A DNA stretch of 5,327 nucleotides from JAJPJX01 sp964568355 (GTDB lineage: Bacteria > Acidobacteriota > Terriglobia > Bryobacterales > Bryobacteraceae). Made by a program: the position numbers and the translations under genes. Under the pieces are notes generated by a model that had not been told where the DNA came from, ran no database searches, and saw only the letters and a list, made by a program, of their open reading frames with translations. Below are positions 1 through 5,327 of this stretch, one piece after another (the first letter of the stretch is position 1; every line of letters starts with the position of its first letter). The stretch spans positions 1 through 5,327 of the forward strand of contig CAZMRK010000223.1 in NCBI GenBank assembly GCA_964568355.1. The letters run 5' to 3'.

Positions 1-1
1 G

Positions 2-1459
2 CGGCAATTCGGCGGATTTCGGCGCGACAGTTTTCTCACTTACGCCGTCAAAGCCTTCTACGATAACGGCGGACGCCGCGCCTATATCGTGCGCGTGGCC
101 AACGGAGCCTCGCTCGCCTCCTTCGGTCCGGGCAGCCCGCCGCTCAGCCCTCCCGGAGGGACTCTCCCGATCTCGGCCGCCAACGAAGGCCTCTGGGGCA
201 ATAACATCTGGATTGCGGTCACTGCCAGTTCCGATCGTGACCCCAACAATTTCAAGCTCAACGTCATGTTCGTCTCGACTGCCGCGGAAGCCTCCCGCAA
301 CGTCGTCGAGGCTTATGACAATGTCACCGTCATGAGCGCCAATCCCGCCGATCCCATACCTGCCAACTACGTCGGCGCGCTGGTCAACAGCCGTTCCGAA
401 TACATCGCCTTCTCGCCCACTACGCCGCTCACCACCCTGCCCGCGCCGTTCGCCCCGCGTCGCCTCACCGGCGGCTCCGATGGCGCGCCCGTCACGCCCA
501 CCGACTACACCGGCGCCGTTTCGGTGGATGGCATCCGTACTGGTACCGGCCTGCGCGCGCTCGACAAAATCACCGACGTGAATCTGATCGCCATCCCCGG
601 CCAGGGCGATGTCGGCACCATCAACGCGGGCATGGCCTACTGCAAGAACATCCGCCAGTTGCAGGATGTTTTCTACATCGGCGATATCGGCTCGGTCACC
701 AGCGTGGATGCCGCGCGGCTCGATAACGCCGCCACCGACGTGCTGCGCGTCAGCGATGCCCGCGACTTCGCCACCGTCGGCGCGCCTCCCGGAACGCAGC
801 TCGATAAATCCGCCGGCGATTACGGCGCCATCTATTATCCCTGGGTCCTCACCAACGACCCCATCGGCAACGGCAATAACCCGCGCATCCTTGCGCCTCC
901 TTCCGGATACGTCGCCGGCATCTACGCCCGTACCGACAATTCGCGCGGCGTCTTCAAAGCGCCCGCCGGTATCGAGGCTGGTCTCGCCGGCGCCATCGCC
1001 CCCGCGACCACCGTCAGCGATTTCGAGCAGGATTCGCTCAATCCCGTGCAGGTCAACGTCATCCGCAGCGTGCCCGGCAGCGGTCTGGTCGTCTGGGGCA
1101 CGCGTACCATCGGCTCCGACGCTGAGTACCGGTACGTTCCCGTGCGCCGCATGGCCATCTTCCTGCGCGTCAGCATCTACTACGGGATCCAGTTCGCCGT
1201 CTTCGAGCCCAATGACGAGCCGCTTTGGGCCAGCCTGCGCCTCAACATCCGCGCTTTCATGCTCACCCAGTTCCGCTCGGGCGCCTTCCAGGGCGCGAAG
1301 CCCGACGATGCATTCTTCGTGAAGTGCGACAGCACCACCACCACCCAGACCGATATCGACAACGGTGTGGTCAACATCCTGGTCGGTTTCGCACCCTTGA
1401 AACCTGCCGAGTTCGTCGTTCTCAAGCTGACGCAAAAGGTCAATCAGCAGCCGCAATAG
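2..1459 (+). CDS. Contractile tail sheath protein (5' end cut off)
   Basis: Subunit of the contractile sheath that surrounds the inner tube and shortens to push it into a target cell; homologous to phage tail sheaths and to Pvc2/Afp2-type eCIS sheaths. The frame is open from the window edge, so 485 codons are visible and the true start lies upstream; the GTG at 89 is internal, because the preceding codons already read FGGFRRDSFLTYAVKAFYDNGG, a classic N-terminal sheath motif. Further hallmarks in order (fragment residues): LAPPSGYVAGIYARTDNSRG from 297, VWGTRTIGSDAEYRYVPVRR near 364-383, YYGIQFAVFEPNDEPLW near 393-409, and the C-terminal VNILVGFAPLKPAEFVV near 457-473. Probably only some tens of N-terminal residues are missing, judged from the usual position of the FGGFRRD motif. 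No frameshift or internal stop is seen. The tube gene follows 37 nt downstream, the normal sheath-tube order. Family assignment is very secure; eCIS rather than phage rests on the neighbours. Confidence 0.97.
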   Translation, partial: RQFGGFRRDSFLTYAVKAFYDNGGRRAYIVRVANGASLASFGPGSPPLSPPGGTLPISAANEGLWGNNIWIAVTASSDRDPNNFKLNVMFVSTAAEASRNVVEAYDNVTVMSANPADPIPANYVGALVNSRSEYIAFSPTTPLTTLPAPFAPRRLTGGSDGAPVTPTDYTGAVSVDGIRTGTGLRALDKITDVNLIAIPGQGDVGTINAGMAYCKNIRQLQDVFYIGDIGSVTSVDAARLDNAATDVLRVSDARDFATVGAPPGTQLDKSAGDYGAIYYPWVLTNDPIGNGNNPRILAPPSGYVAGIYARTDNSRGVFKAPAGIEAGLAGAIAPATTVSDFEQDSLNPVQVNVIRSVPGSGLVVWGTRTIGSDAEYRYVPVRRMAIFLRVSIYYGIQFAVFEPNDEPLWASLRLNIRAFMLTQFRSGAFQGAKPDDAFFVKCDSTTTTQTDIDNGVVNILVGFAPLKPAEFVVLKLTQKVNQQPQ

Positions 1460-1478
1460 CCGGCTCCATTCACTACGC

Positions 1479-1484
1479 AAGGAG
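1479..1484 (+). promoter_or_regulatory. Ribosome binding site of the tube gene
   Basis: AAGGAG, the best Shine-Dalgarno match in the window, lies in the 37-nt gap after the sheath stop. It is 12 nt from the ATG at 1497, slightly long; a weaker GGA at 1489-1491 is closer. No in-frame alternative start lies between it and the ATG, so the start is fixed. A strong site suits a major structural protein needed in many copies. Confidence 0.6.
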
Positions 1485-1496
1485 CACTGGAAACTC

Positions 1497-2009
1497 ATGG
1501 CCAGACTCACGCCTCAAACCAATCGCTTCGATCCCTTTCGCAATTTCCGCTTCAAGGTGAAGTGGGACGGCCAGTACGTCGCGGGCCTCACCAAGATGGG
1601 AGCGCTCAAGCGCACCACGGAGATGGTGGAATTCCGCGAAGCCGGCGAGAACATCACCAGCCGCAAGCTGCCCGGCAAGACCACCTATCAGGCCGTCACC
1701 CTCGAAGCCGGTCTGACTTATGACACGGCCTTCGAAGACTGGGCCAACCTGGTCAACGATTTCGCCAGCCACAGCATCACCAGCCTCGGCGAGTTTCGCA
1801 AAAACATCATCATCGATGTCTTCAACGAAGCCGGCCAGAAAGCGCTCTCGTATCAGTTGTTCCGTTGCTGGGTCTCCGAGTACCAGGCCCTGCCCGATCT
1901 CGACGCCGGCGCCAACGCCGTAGCCATTACCACCATGAAGCTGGAAGTGGAATCCTGGACCCGCGACCTGGACGTCAGCGAGGCGCAAGGACCCGCACGT
2001 ATCGGTTAG
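1497..2009 (+). CDS. Tail tube protein (T4 gp19-like family)
   Basis: Inner-tube subunit of 170 residues. Family knowledge: these proteins stack as hexameric rings to form the hollow tube inside the sheath and carry cargo or the spike into the target; eCIS relatives are Pvc1/Pvc5-type tube proteins (phage tail protein family related to T4 gp19). Seen in the sequence: an N-terminal DPFRNFRFKVKWDGQYVAG block (residues 12-30), RTTEMVEFREAGENITSRKLPGKTTY (39-64), the LGEFRKNIIIDVFNEAGQ block (97-114), and the diagnostic FRCWVSEYQALPDLDAGANAVAITTMKLEVESWTRD (122-157). The length is close to the family norm, with a short N-terminal lead and a 13-residue tail after the last motif. It starts at ATG 1497 behind AAGGAG and follows the sheath gene. 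Only one tube gene is visible; many eCIS loci have two or three, so others may lie outside the window. Confidence 0.96.
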   Translation: MARLTPQTNRFDPFRNFRFKVKWDGQYVAGLTKMGALKRTTEMVEFREAGENITSRKLPGKTTYQAVTLEAGLTYDTAFEDWANLVNDFASHSITSLGEFRKNIIIDVFNEAGQKALSYQLFRCWVSEYQALPDLDAGANAVAITTMKLEVESWTRDLDVSEAQGPARIG

Positions 2010-2024
2010 CGCGAGTGCCTCTGC

Positions 2025-2822
2025 ATGCGACCATACACGGAGACCGCCGCCGTGGATCTGCCCGGCGGGTTGCCGCAGTCCGGCGGCCCCCCGCTTACTT
2101 CGGTCGCATTACGTCCGCTCACCGGATGGGAAGAGGAATGGCTCGCCCATCACCCCGATGCTCCGGCGGCCCTCGCCGTCAGTGTCCTGCTCGATGCCTG
2201 CATCGTCGAGCCGGCCCATGTAGCGAATCGCCTGCTCGCCGGTGATCGCGACTACCTCATACTCCAGCTTCGCCGCCTCACTCTCGGCGAGCGCGTGCAG
2301 GCCGTTCTCGAATGCCCGCGCTGCGGCGCCAAGATGGATATCGATTTCCAGGCAGCCGACGTGCCGGTCGAGCGCCGCCCGCAAACCGGCTCCGTCTATA
2401 CTCTCGCGCTCGGCCCGGACCGCGCCATCCGTTTCCGTCTCCCCAACGGCGCCGACCAGGAGGCCGTCGCCCGCCTGGGTACGACTGAGGCGGTCGAAAC
2501 ATTATTAGAACGCTGTGTGCTCGAAGGCGCGCCGCTTGCTCCCGCTGAGCGCGACGCCGTCATCGCCGCCATGGAAGAGCACGCCCCGCTGGTCGAACTG
2601 GAGCTCGATCTCACCTGTCCCGAATGCAGCCACTCCGCCGTCGTGCCTTTCGACACCACGGCCTTCTTTCTGCGCGAGATGACCGGCCGCCGCCAATATT
2701 TGCTGCGGGAAGTCCACTCGCTCGCCCTGCACTACCACTGGAGCGAAGCGGAAATCCTGAGCATGGTGCAATCCCGCCGCCGCGCCTATCTGGAGCTGTT
2801 GAGCGACGCCACGCGCCCGTAA
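2025..2822 (+). CDS. gp26-like zinc-knuckle baseplate/assembly protein
   Basis: A 265-residue protein resembling the 'phage baseplate protein' / T4 gp26-like hub-assembly chaperone proteins common in eCIS and contractile-tail loci. Its precise role is not established here; help in assembling the baseplate hub is the family-based inference. Visible: an N-terminal LRPLTGWEEEWLA segment (29-41), a LLDACIVEP helix region, DRDYLILQLRRLTLGERVQAVLECPRC (74-100), and FRLPNGADQEAVARLG (137-152). The second cysteine pair is LTCPECSHS (197-204), and the C-terminus holds the hallmark YLLREVHSLALHYHWSEAEILSMVQSRRRAYLELL (225-259). The two CxxC pairs, C97/C100 and C198/C201, look like the halves of one zinc site. 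The ATG at 2025 lacks a clear ribosome site; an in-frame GTG at 2052 has GGAG (2039-2042) nine bases upstream and would remove nine residues without touching conserved parts. No cargo or toxin motif is seen. Confidence 0.8.
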   Translation: MRPYTETAAVDLPGGLPQSGGPPLTSVALRPLTGWEEEWLAHHPDAPAALAVSVLLDACIVEPAHVANRLLAGDRDYLILQLRRLTLGERVQAVLECPRCGAKMDIDFQAADVPVERRPQTGSVYTLALGPDRAIRFRLPNGADQEAVARLGTTEAVETLLERCVLEGAPLAPAERDAVIAAMEEHAPLVELELDLTCPECSHSAVVPFDTTAFFLREMTGRRQYLLREVHSLALHYHWSEAEILSMVQSRRRAYLELLSDATRP

Positions 2823-2823
2823 C

Positions 2824-2828
2824 GAGGA
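2824..2828 (+). promoter_or_regulatory. Ribosome binding site that favours a GTG start
   Basis: GAGGA sits in the 7-nt gap after the stop of the gp26-like gene. It is only about two bases from the ATG at 2830, too close for efficient initiation, but eight bases from the in-frame GTG at 2836. This suggests translation of the proline-rich protein may start at GTG 2836, giving a protein two residues shorter. Confidence 0.45.
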
Positions 2829-2829
2829 A

Positions 2830-3741
2830 ATGCCTGTGCCCAACTACCTGGAACGAGTTGCGATGTCGGCCGCCGGATCCACCGTGCGTGCGCGCCCGCC
2901 CGCTGCCGCTCCGCCGCTCCCGGTAGGTCCGCTGGAAGTAGACGAAGTCCTCGTCCGCCCGGCCTCGCCTGCATCGCACCCCATCCCGCCTGCCGGGCCG
3001 CGCGTCTCCGCAAGTATCCCCACCCCGCCGCCCCAACCCGCGCCACCCACTGAACCGCGCGCGTCAGCAAGCGGTCCCACGCCGCCGCCTGTCATCCCCC
3101 CAGCCATCGCGCCTGTCACCAGGCTGACCGAGCCGCGCGCGTCCGCAAGCGGAGCATCCGTCACTTCCACACCCGCCACCCCCACACCCGAAGCCCCGCC
3201 GCCTCCGCAGCCCGCCATCTATACCTTTCCCTCCTTCGCGCCCGGAATCACCGTCCGGCTGCCCCGAAGCCTGCCGCCCCTCGCGTCCTCCGCCCAGCCG
3301 GGCTCCGCGCAGGCGGCCCCCGCCGAGCGCCCACCGCAAGCCGCGCCGGCGGCCTCCGATCTCCCCGTATCCGAACCCGCGCCCGCCGCCTCGCAAGCGC
3401 CGCCGCCACCGCATGTGCCGGCCCCAACGCAAGCGCCAACGCCGGCAACCGCGCCAATCATCGCCGCGCCGCCCGCGCAGGCTCCCCCGCGGCCACCTGT
3501 CCCGCAAGCACCTGCCTCGCAAGCACCTGCCCCGCAACCACCCGCGCTGCCGCCGCCCGCGCCCGTGGCCCCTGCCGCCCCGGCGCCCGAGCGTCCCTCG
3601 CGCCTGCACATCGCACACCTCGATCTCCAGGTGATCAACACCCCTCCTGCCCGGCCCGAACCGCGCCCCGCGGCGCCGGCGGGCCCGTCCGGCAAATTTC
3701 TGGAATCCCGCTTTCTCGAAAGGTTCCAGTTCCGATTGTGA
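2830..3741 (+). CDS. Proline/alanine-rich linker-like protein of the injection locus
   Basis: A 303-residue protein of unknown function. By hand count 86 residues are proline (about 28 percent), and alanine is also very abundant, so most of it should be extended and disordered. Three stretches look different: the N-terminus NYLERVAMSAAG (5-16) with GPLEVDEVLVRP (33-44); a central YTFPSFAPGITVRLPRSLPP (131-150); and the C-terminus with SRLHIAHLDLQVIN (257-270) and GKFLESRFLERFQFRL (288-303). I recall proteins at this position in eCIS/tail loci with a short N-terminal helix, a Pro-rich middle and a C-terminal beta-like 'VxIGRxEVR' segment; HIAHLDLQVI may be the counterpart, which is inference. 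It contains three copies of an (E/G)PR(A/V)SAS motif and a 15-bp tandem repeat. There is no signal peptide and no cysteine. The frame is real: it is closely spaced between two conserved genes, and the end motifs are non-random. The start is ATG 2830 or, better placed for the ribosome site, GTG 2836. Confidence 0.85.
   Translation: MPVPNYLERVAMSAAGSTVRARPPAAAPPLPVGPLEVDEVLVRPASPASHPIPPAGPRVSASIPTPPPQPAPPTEPRASASGPTPPPVIPPAIAPVTRLTEPRASASGASVTSTPATPTPEAPPPPQPAIYTFPSFAPGITVRLPRSLPPLASSAQPGSAQAAPAERPPQAAPAASDLPVSEPAPAASQAPPPPHVPAPTQAPTPATAPIIAAPPAQAPPRPPVPQAPASQAPAPQPPALPPPAPVAPAAPAPERPSRLHIAHLDLQVINTPPARPEPRPAAPAGPSGKFLESRFLERFQFRL
2995..3153 (+). repeat. Three in-frame copies of a GC-rich ~23-nt repeat (EPRASASG; complement reads PLADARGSV)
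   Basis: Copies at 2995-3017 (diverged, GPRVSASI), 3052-3074 and 3130-3152 (both EPRASASG); the starts are 57 and 78 nt apart, both multiples of three. Copies 2 and 3, extended to 27 nt (3049-3075 and 3127-3153), differ at four positions, all third codon positions. The copies end in the short inverted repeat CCGC-AA-GCGG or a variant (intact in copy 3). On the complementary strand copies 2 and 3 read PLADARGSV, a peptide I recall as recurring across Acidobacteriota predicted proteins, so this may be a dispersed REP-like element captured inside a gene. The repeats are seen directly; the link to a genome-wide element is recollection. Confidence 0.7.
3496..3540 (+). repeat. Tandem 15-bp repeat, three units
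   Basis: Three consecutive 15-mers of the form CCTGYCYCGCAAGCA (last unit ending CAACCA) encode PVPQA-PASQA-PAPQP, residues 223-237 of the proline-rich protein. Because the unit is five codons, gain or loss of units keeps the frame. Likely made by replication slippage in a low-complexity linker. Confidence 0.75.
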
Positions 3742-3750
3742 GCGGCCATC

Positions 3751-5208
3751 ATGAGTGACGACGCCGTGTTCCAGGTCACCCGAGGATTACGCATGCTGCT
3801 CCACAGCCAGCTCGTGCTCTCCAGCGCGGCCGCCGTGGTCACCCTGCATCCGCCCGGCGACGACCTGCCCGACGTCTCCGGCGTCAACCTCTATCTCTAT
3901 CGCGTCATCGAAAGCCCCTACTTCAAAAATCAGCCCTGGCCGGGCGATCGCTCCACGCCGCCCTCCAACCAGCCCGCGCTCAATCTGGAACTCTTCTACC
4001 TCCTCACCCCCCTCGGCAAAAAGCCCGCCGACGAAGCCTTCGATCAGGGTGATGACGCCCACACCATGCTGGGCGTCGCCATGCGCACCCTGCAAAGCAA
4101 TCCCGTGCTCAACGACGTGCACGTCCCCGGCTTCGATGCCGATCTGGTCCTGCCTCCCTCCCTCCAGGACAGCTTCGAGCGCATCAAAATCTCGCTGCTG
4201 CCCACCACCATCGACGACCTCTCCAAGATCTGGGCCACCATCAACAAGCCCTACCGCCTTTCGGTGGCCTACAACGTTTCGCTGGTCGAGATCACGCCCG
4301 CCACACCGCCGTCCTCCGGTGGCGGCATCGTTCTCTCCACCGGTCTCCAGGTCATCACCATCGCTCCGCCTCGCCTCACCGCGCTCACGCCCTCCCGCGG
4401 CGCGCTGGCCCAAATCACCGGCGGAGCCGTCGTCCCCAACACCCTCGCCGTGGATGGCTTCGGCATGAGCTTTCCGGGTTCGAGCCCCATCGCCCGCGTT
4501 GGAGGCCAGATCGCCGCGATCCAGTCCGTCCCCGCGCCCACCGATCAGCATCTCGTGGTCGCGCTTCCCACCGATCTCGCCGCCGGGCCGCAGGCCGATG
4601 TCACCGTCTCTCTGAACGGCCGCGTCAGCATCCCGCTGGCATTCCAGGTCACTCCCTGGATTTCGAGCGTCACGCCCGTGCGCACCTCGCTCGCCGCGCC
4701 TGGAGCCCGGCTCGTCCTTGGCGGCGCCGGCTTCACCAGCCCCGCGGCCGTGCGCTTCGAACTGGCCACGCCGCCGCCTCCCGCCAGTCCGCCGGCCTCC
4801 GTGCTCGTCACGGTCACCACCTTCGACCCCGGCGGCACCGATTCACAGGCCACCGTCGCGCTGCCCGCCTCTCTCGTCAACGGCACCTACAATGTCCGCC
4901 TGGTCCTAGCGGGCAACGAGGCTTCCAATACCCGGCCGCTCGAAGTGATTCCGCTGCTCACCGCTCCCATCGGCGTAGCCGTGGTGACCGCCGGCCTCAA
5001 GCAGGTCCACCGCCTCACCCTCAACGGAGCCCGTTTGAACGGCGCCGATGTGCGCGTCGTCATCGATGGCGTCGCCCACCAGACCGGCCAGAATCTCAAC
5101 GCCGCCACGCTGGTCATCACGCTCGGCCGCCAACTCGCTCCCGGACCCCACACCGTCGCCGTCCAGGTGGATGGCCACGCTTCCCACGATCTGGAGCTGC
5201 TGATCTGA
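3751..5208 (+). CDS. DUF4255 (Pvc16-type) tail-terminator protein with Ig-like C-terminal domains
   Basis: A 485-residue protein. Residues about 5-185 are a clear DUF4255/Pvc16 N-terminal domain: LYLYRVIESPYFKN (47-60), PALNLELFYLLTPLG (75-89), DDAHTMLGVAMRTLQSNPVL (101-120), and IKISLLPTTIDDLSKIWATINKPYRLSVAYNVSLVEI (145-181). Family knowledge: Pvc16/Afp16 caps the end of the tube and sheath far from the baseplate and sets tail length. After a PPSSGGG hinge (186-192) come three stretches that look like IPT/TIG or other Ig-like beta domains, roughly 206-301, 303-401 and 404-485; the first two open with LTALTP and ISSVTP, and all have alternating hydrophobic strands (for example TYNVRLVLAGNE, HTVAVQVDG). 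Minimal cap proteins of the family are much shorter, so this is an extended form. ATG 3751 follows the previous stop by 9 nt with no strong ribosome site, suggesting coupling. There is no signal peptide or membrane segment. The DUF4255 call is secure; domain edges are estimates. Confidence 0.94.
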   Translation: MSDDAVFQVTRGLRMLLHSQLVLSSAAAVVTLHPPGDDLPDVSGVNLYLYRVIESPYFKNQPWPGDRSTPPSNQPALNLELFYLLTPLGKKPADEAFDQGDDAHTMLGVAMRTLQSNPVLNDVHVPGFDADLVLPPSLQDSFERIKISLLPTTIDDLSKIWATINKPYRLSVAYNVSLVEITPATPPSSGGGIVLSTGLQVITIAPPRLTALTPSRGALAQITGGAVVPNTLAVDGFGMSFPGSSPIARVGGQIAAIQSVPAPTDQHLVVALPTDLAAGPQADVTVSLNGRVSIPLAFQVTPWISSVTPVRTSLAAPGARLVLGGAGFTSPAAVRFELATPPPPASPPASVLVTVTTFDPGGTDSQATVALPASLVNGTYNVRLVLAGNEASNTRPLEVIPLLTAPIGVAVVTAGLKQVHRLTLNGARLNGADVRVVIDGVAHQTGQNLNAATLVITLGRQLAPGPHTVAVQVDGHASHDLELLI

Positions 5209-5327
5209 TGAGCGCCCCTGCCCCCAACTGGACCGAGCTCAACCAGCGCTGCCTGGTCGCCGCGCTGGCGCAAATCCGCGCCTGCCTCGATCCGTCCGCC
5301 GCCCCGGCCGCGGCGCCCGAGGCCCCC
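5208..5327 (+). CDS. N-terminus of probable eCIS AAA+ ATPase (Pvc15-type), cut by window end
   Basis: Forty codons are visible, from ATG 5208 to the window edge without a stop: MSAPAPNWTELNQRCLVAAL, then AQIRACLDPS and an Ala/Pro-rich stretch. The NWTELNQRCLVAALAQIRACL segment matches my memory of the N-terminus of ATPases in eCIS loci (W-x-E-x-N-Q-x-Y-L-x-A-x-L-x-x-V-R-x-x-L), which is followed in the full protein by a variable linker and the AAA+ domain. None of the Walker motifs is inside the window, so the call rests on this short motif plus position right after DUF4255. The ATG shares one base with the TGA of the DUF4255 gene (TGATG), and GGAG at 5193-5196 lies 11 nt upstream, so translation is probably coupled. 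Family role (inferred): assembly or remodelling of the injection particle; the exact function is not well defined. Confidence 0.78.
   Translation, partial: MSAPAPNWTELNQRCLVAALAQIRACLDPSAAPAAAPEAP

Noticed and set aside
89..91. GTG 89 as the start of the sheath gene
   Set aside because: The frame is open to the window edge and the upstream codons encode a conserved sheath motif (FGGFRRDSFL), so the gene begins before the window.
609..1322. 237-residue + strand frame inside the sheath gene
   Set aside because: Ser/Pro/Ala-rich shadow of the sheath frame with no family features.
2..1459. Type VI secretion sheath (TssB/TssC) interpretation
   Set aside because: The sheath has phage/eCIS-type motifs (FEPNDEPLW, FAPLKPAEFVV) in one chain, and the neighbours are gp19-like tube and DUF4255, not TssB/C/Hcp.
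1460..1496. Promoter or terminator in the widest gap (37 nt)
   Set aside because: Only a ribosome site is visible; no -35/-10 pair and no stem followed by a T run.
2844..3218. Antisense frame containing PLADARGSV twice, as a possible small gene
   Set aside because: The peptide is explained by the DNA repeat read from the other strand; the rest is glycine-rich low complexity with no domain.
3064..3887. Long antisense open frames (184 and 222 residues) over the proline-rich gene
   Set aside because: Gly/Arg/Ala-rich shadow translations of a low-complexity, stop-poor GC-rich region; no recognisable motif, and overlapped by a well-placed + strand gene.
3787..4551. 254-residue antisense frame under the DUF4255 gene
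   Set aside because: The + strand frame carries clear DUF4255 motifs; the antisense product is Gly/Asp/Val-rich and looks like a mirror of third-position G/C bias.

Overview
The window is a continuous stretch of a contractile, phage-tail-like injection locus, most likely an extracellular contractile injection system (eCIS; Photorhabdus virulence cassette / antifeeding prophage type). Six genes lie head to tail on the + strand: the 3' part of a tail sheath gene, a tail tube gene, a gp26-like zinc-knuckle baseplate/assembly protein, a very Pro/Ala-rich protein, a DUF4255 (Pvc16-type) tail-terminator protein with Ig-like repeats, and the first 40 codons of what looks like the eCIS AAA+ ATPase. 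Both window edges cut genes: the sheath lacks its N-terminus and the ATPase lacks nearly everything.

Layout: sheath 2-1459 (open at 5'), 37-nt gap, tube 1497-2009, 15-nt gap, gp26-like protein 2025-2822, 7-nt gap, proline-rich protein 2830-3741, 9-nt gap, DUF4255/Ig-like protein 3751-5208, 1-nt overlap, ATPase start 5208-5327 (open at 3'). No gap exceeds 37 nt. I see no promoter, terminator, RNA gene, CRISPR array, insertion sequence or attachment site, so the genes are probably one co-transcribed unit whose promoter lies upstream of the window.

How the genes work together (from family knowledge): tube subunits polymerise into the inner tube, and sheath subunits assemble around it and contract to drive it into a target. 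The DUF4255 protein caps the cell-distal end of the tail and sets its end. The gp26-like protein is thought to help baseplate assembly. The AAA+ ATPase is a hallmark gene of eCIS loci that ordinary phage tails and type VI secretion loci lack. No capsid, terminase or portal gene is visible, but the window is too short for that absence to count.

Organism: the DNA is GC-rich (by eye mid-60s percent) with strong third-position G/C bias. The proline-rich gene carries a short repeat whose complement reads PLADARGSV. I recall that peptide as recurrent in predicted proteins of Acidobacteriota (Solibacter/Bryobacter relatives). With the eCIS genes this points, tentatively, to an acidobacterium; it is not proof. 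The most unusual parts of the window are the proline-rich linker gene with its internal repeats and the Ig-like extension on the tail-terminator protein.
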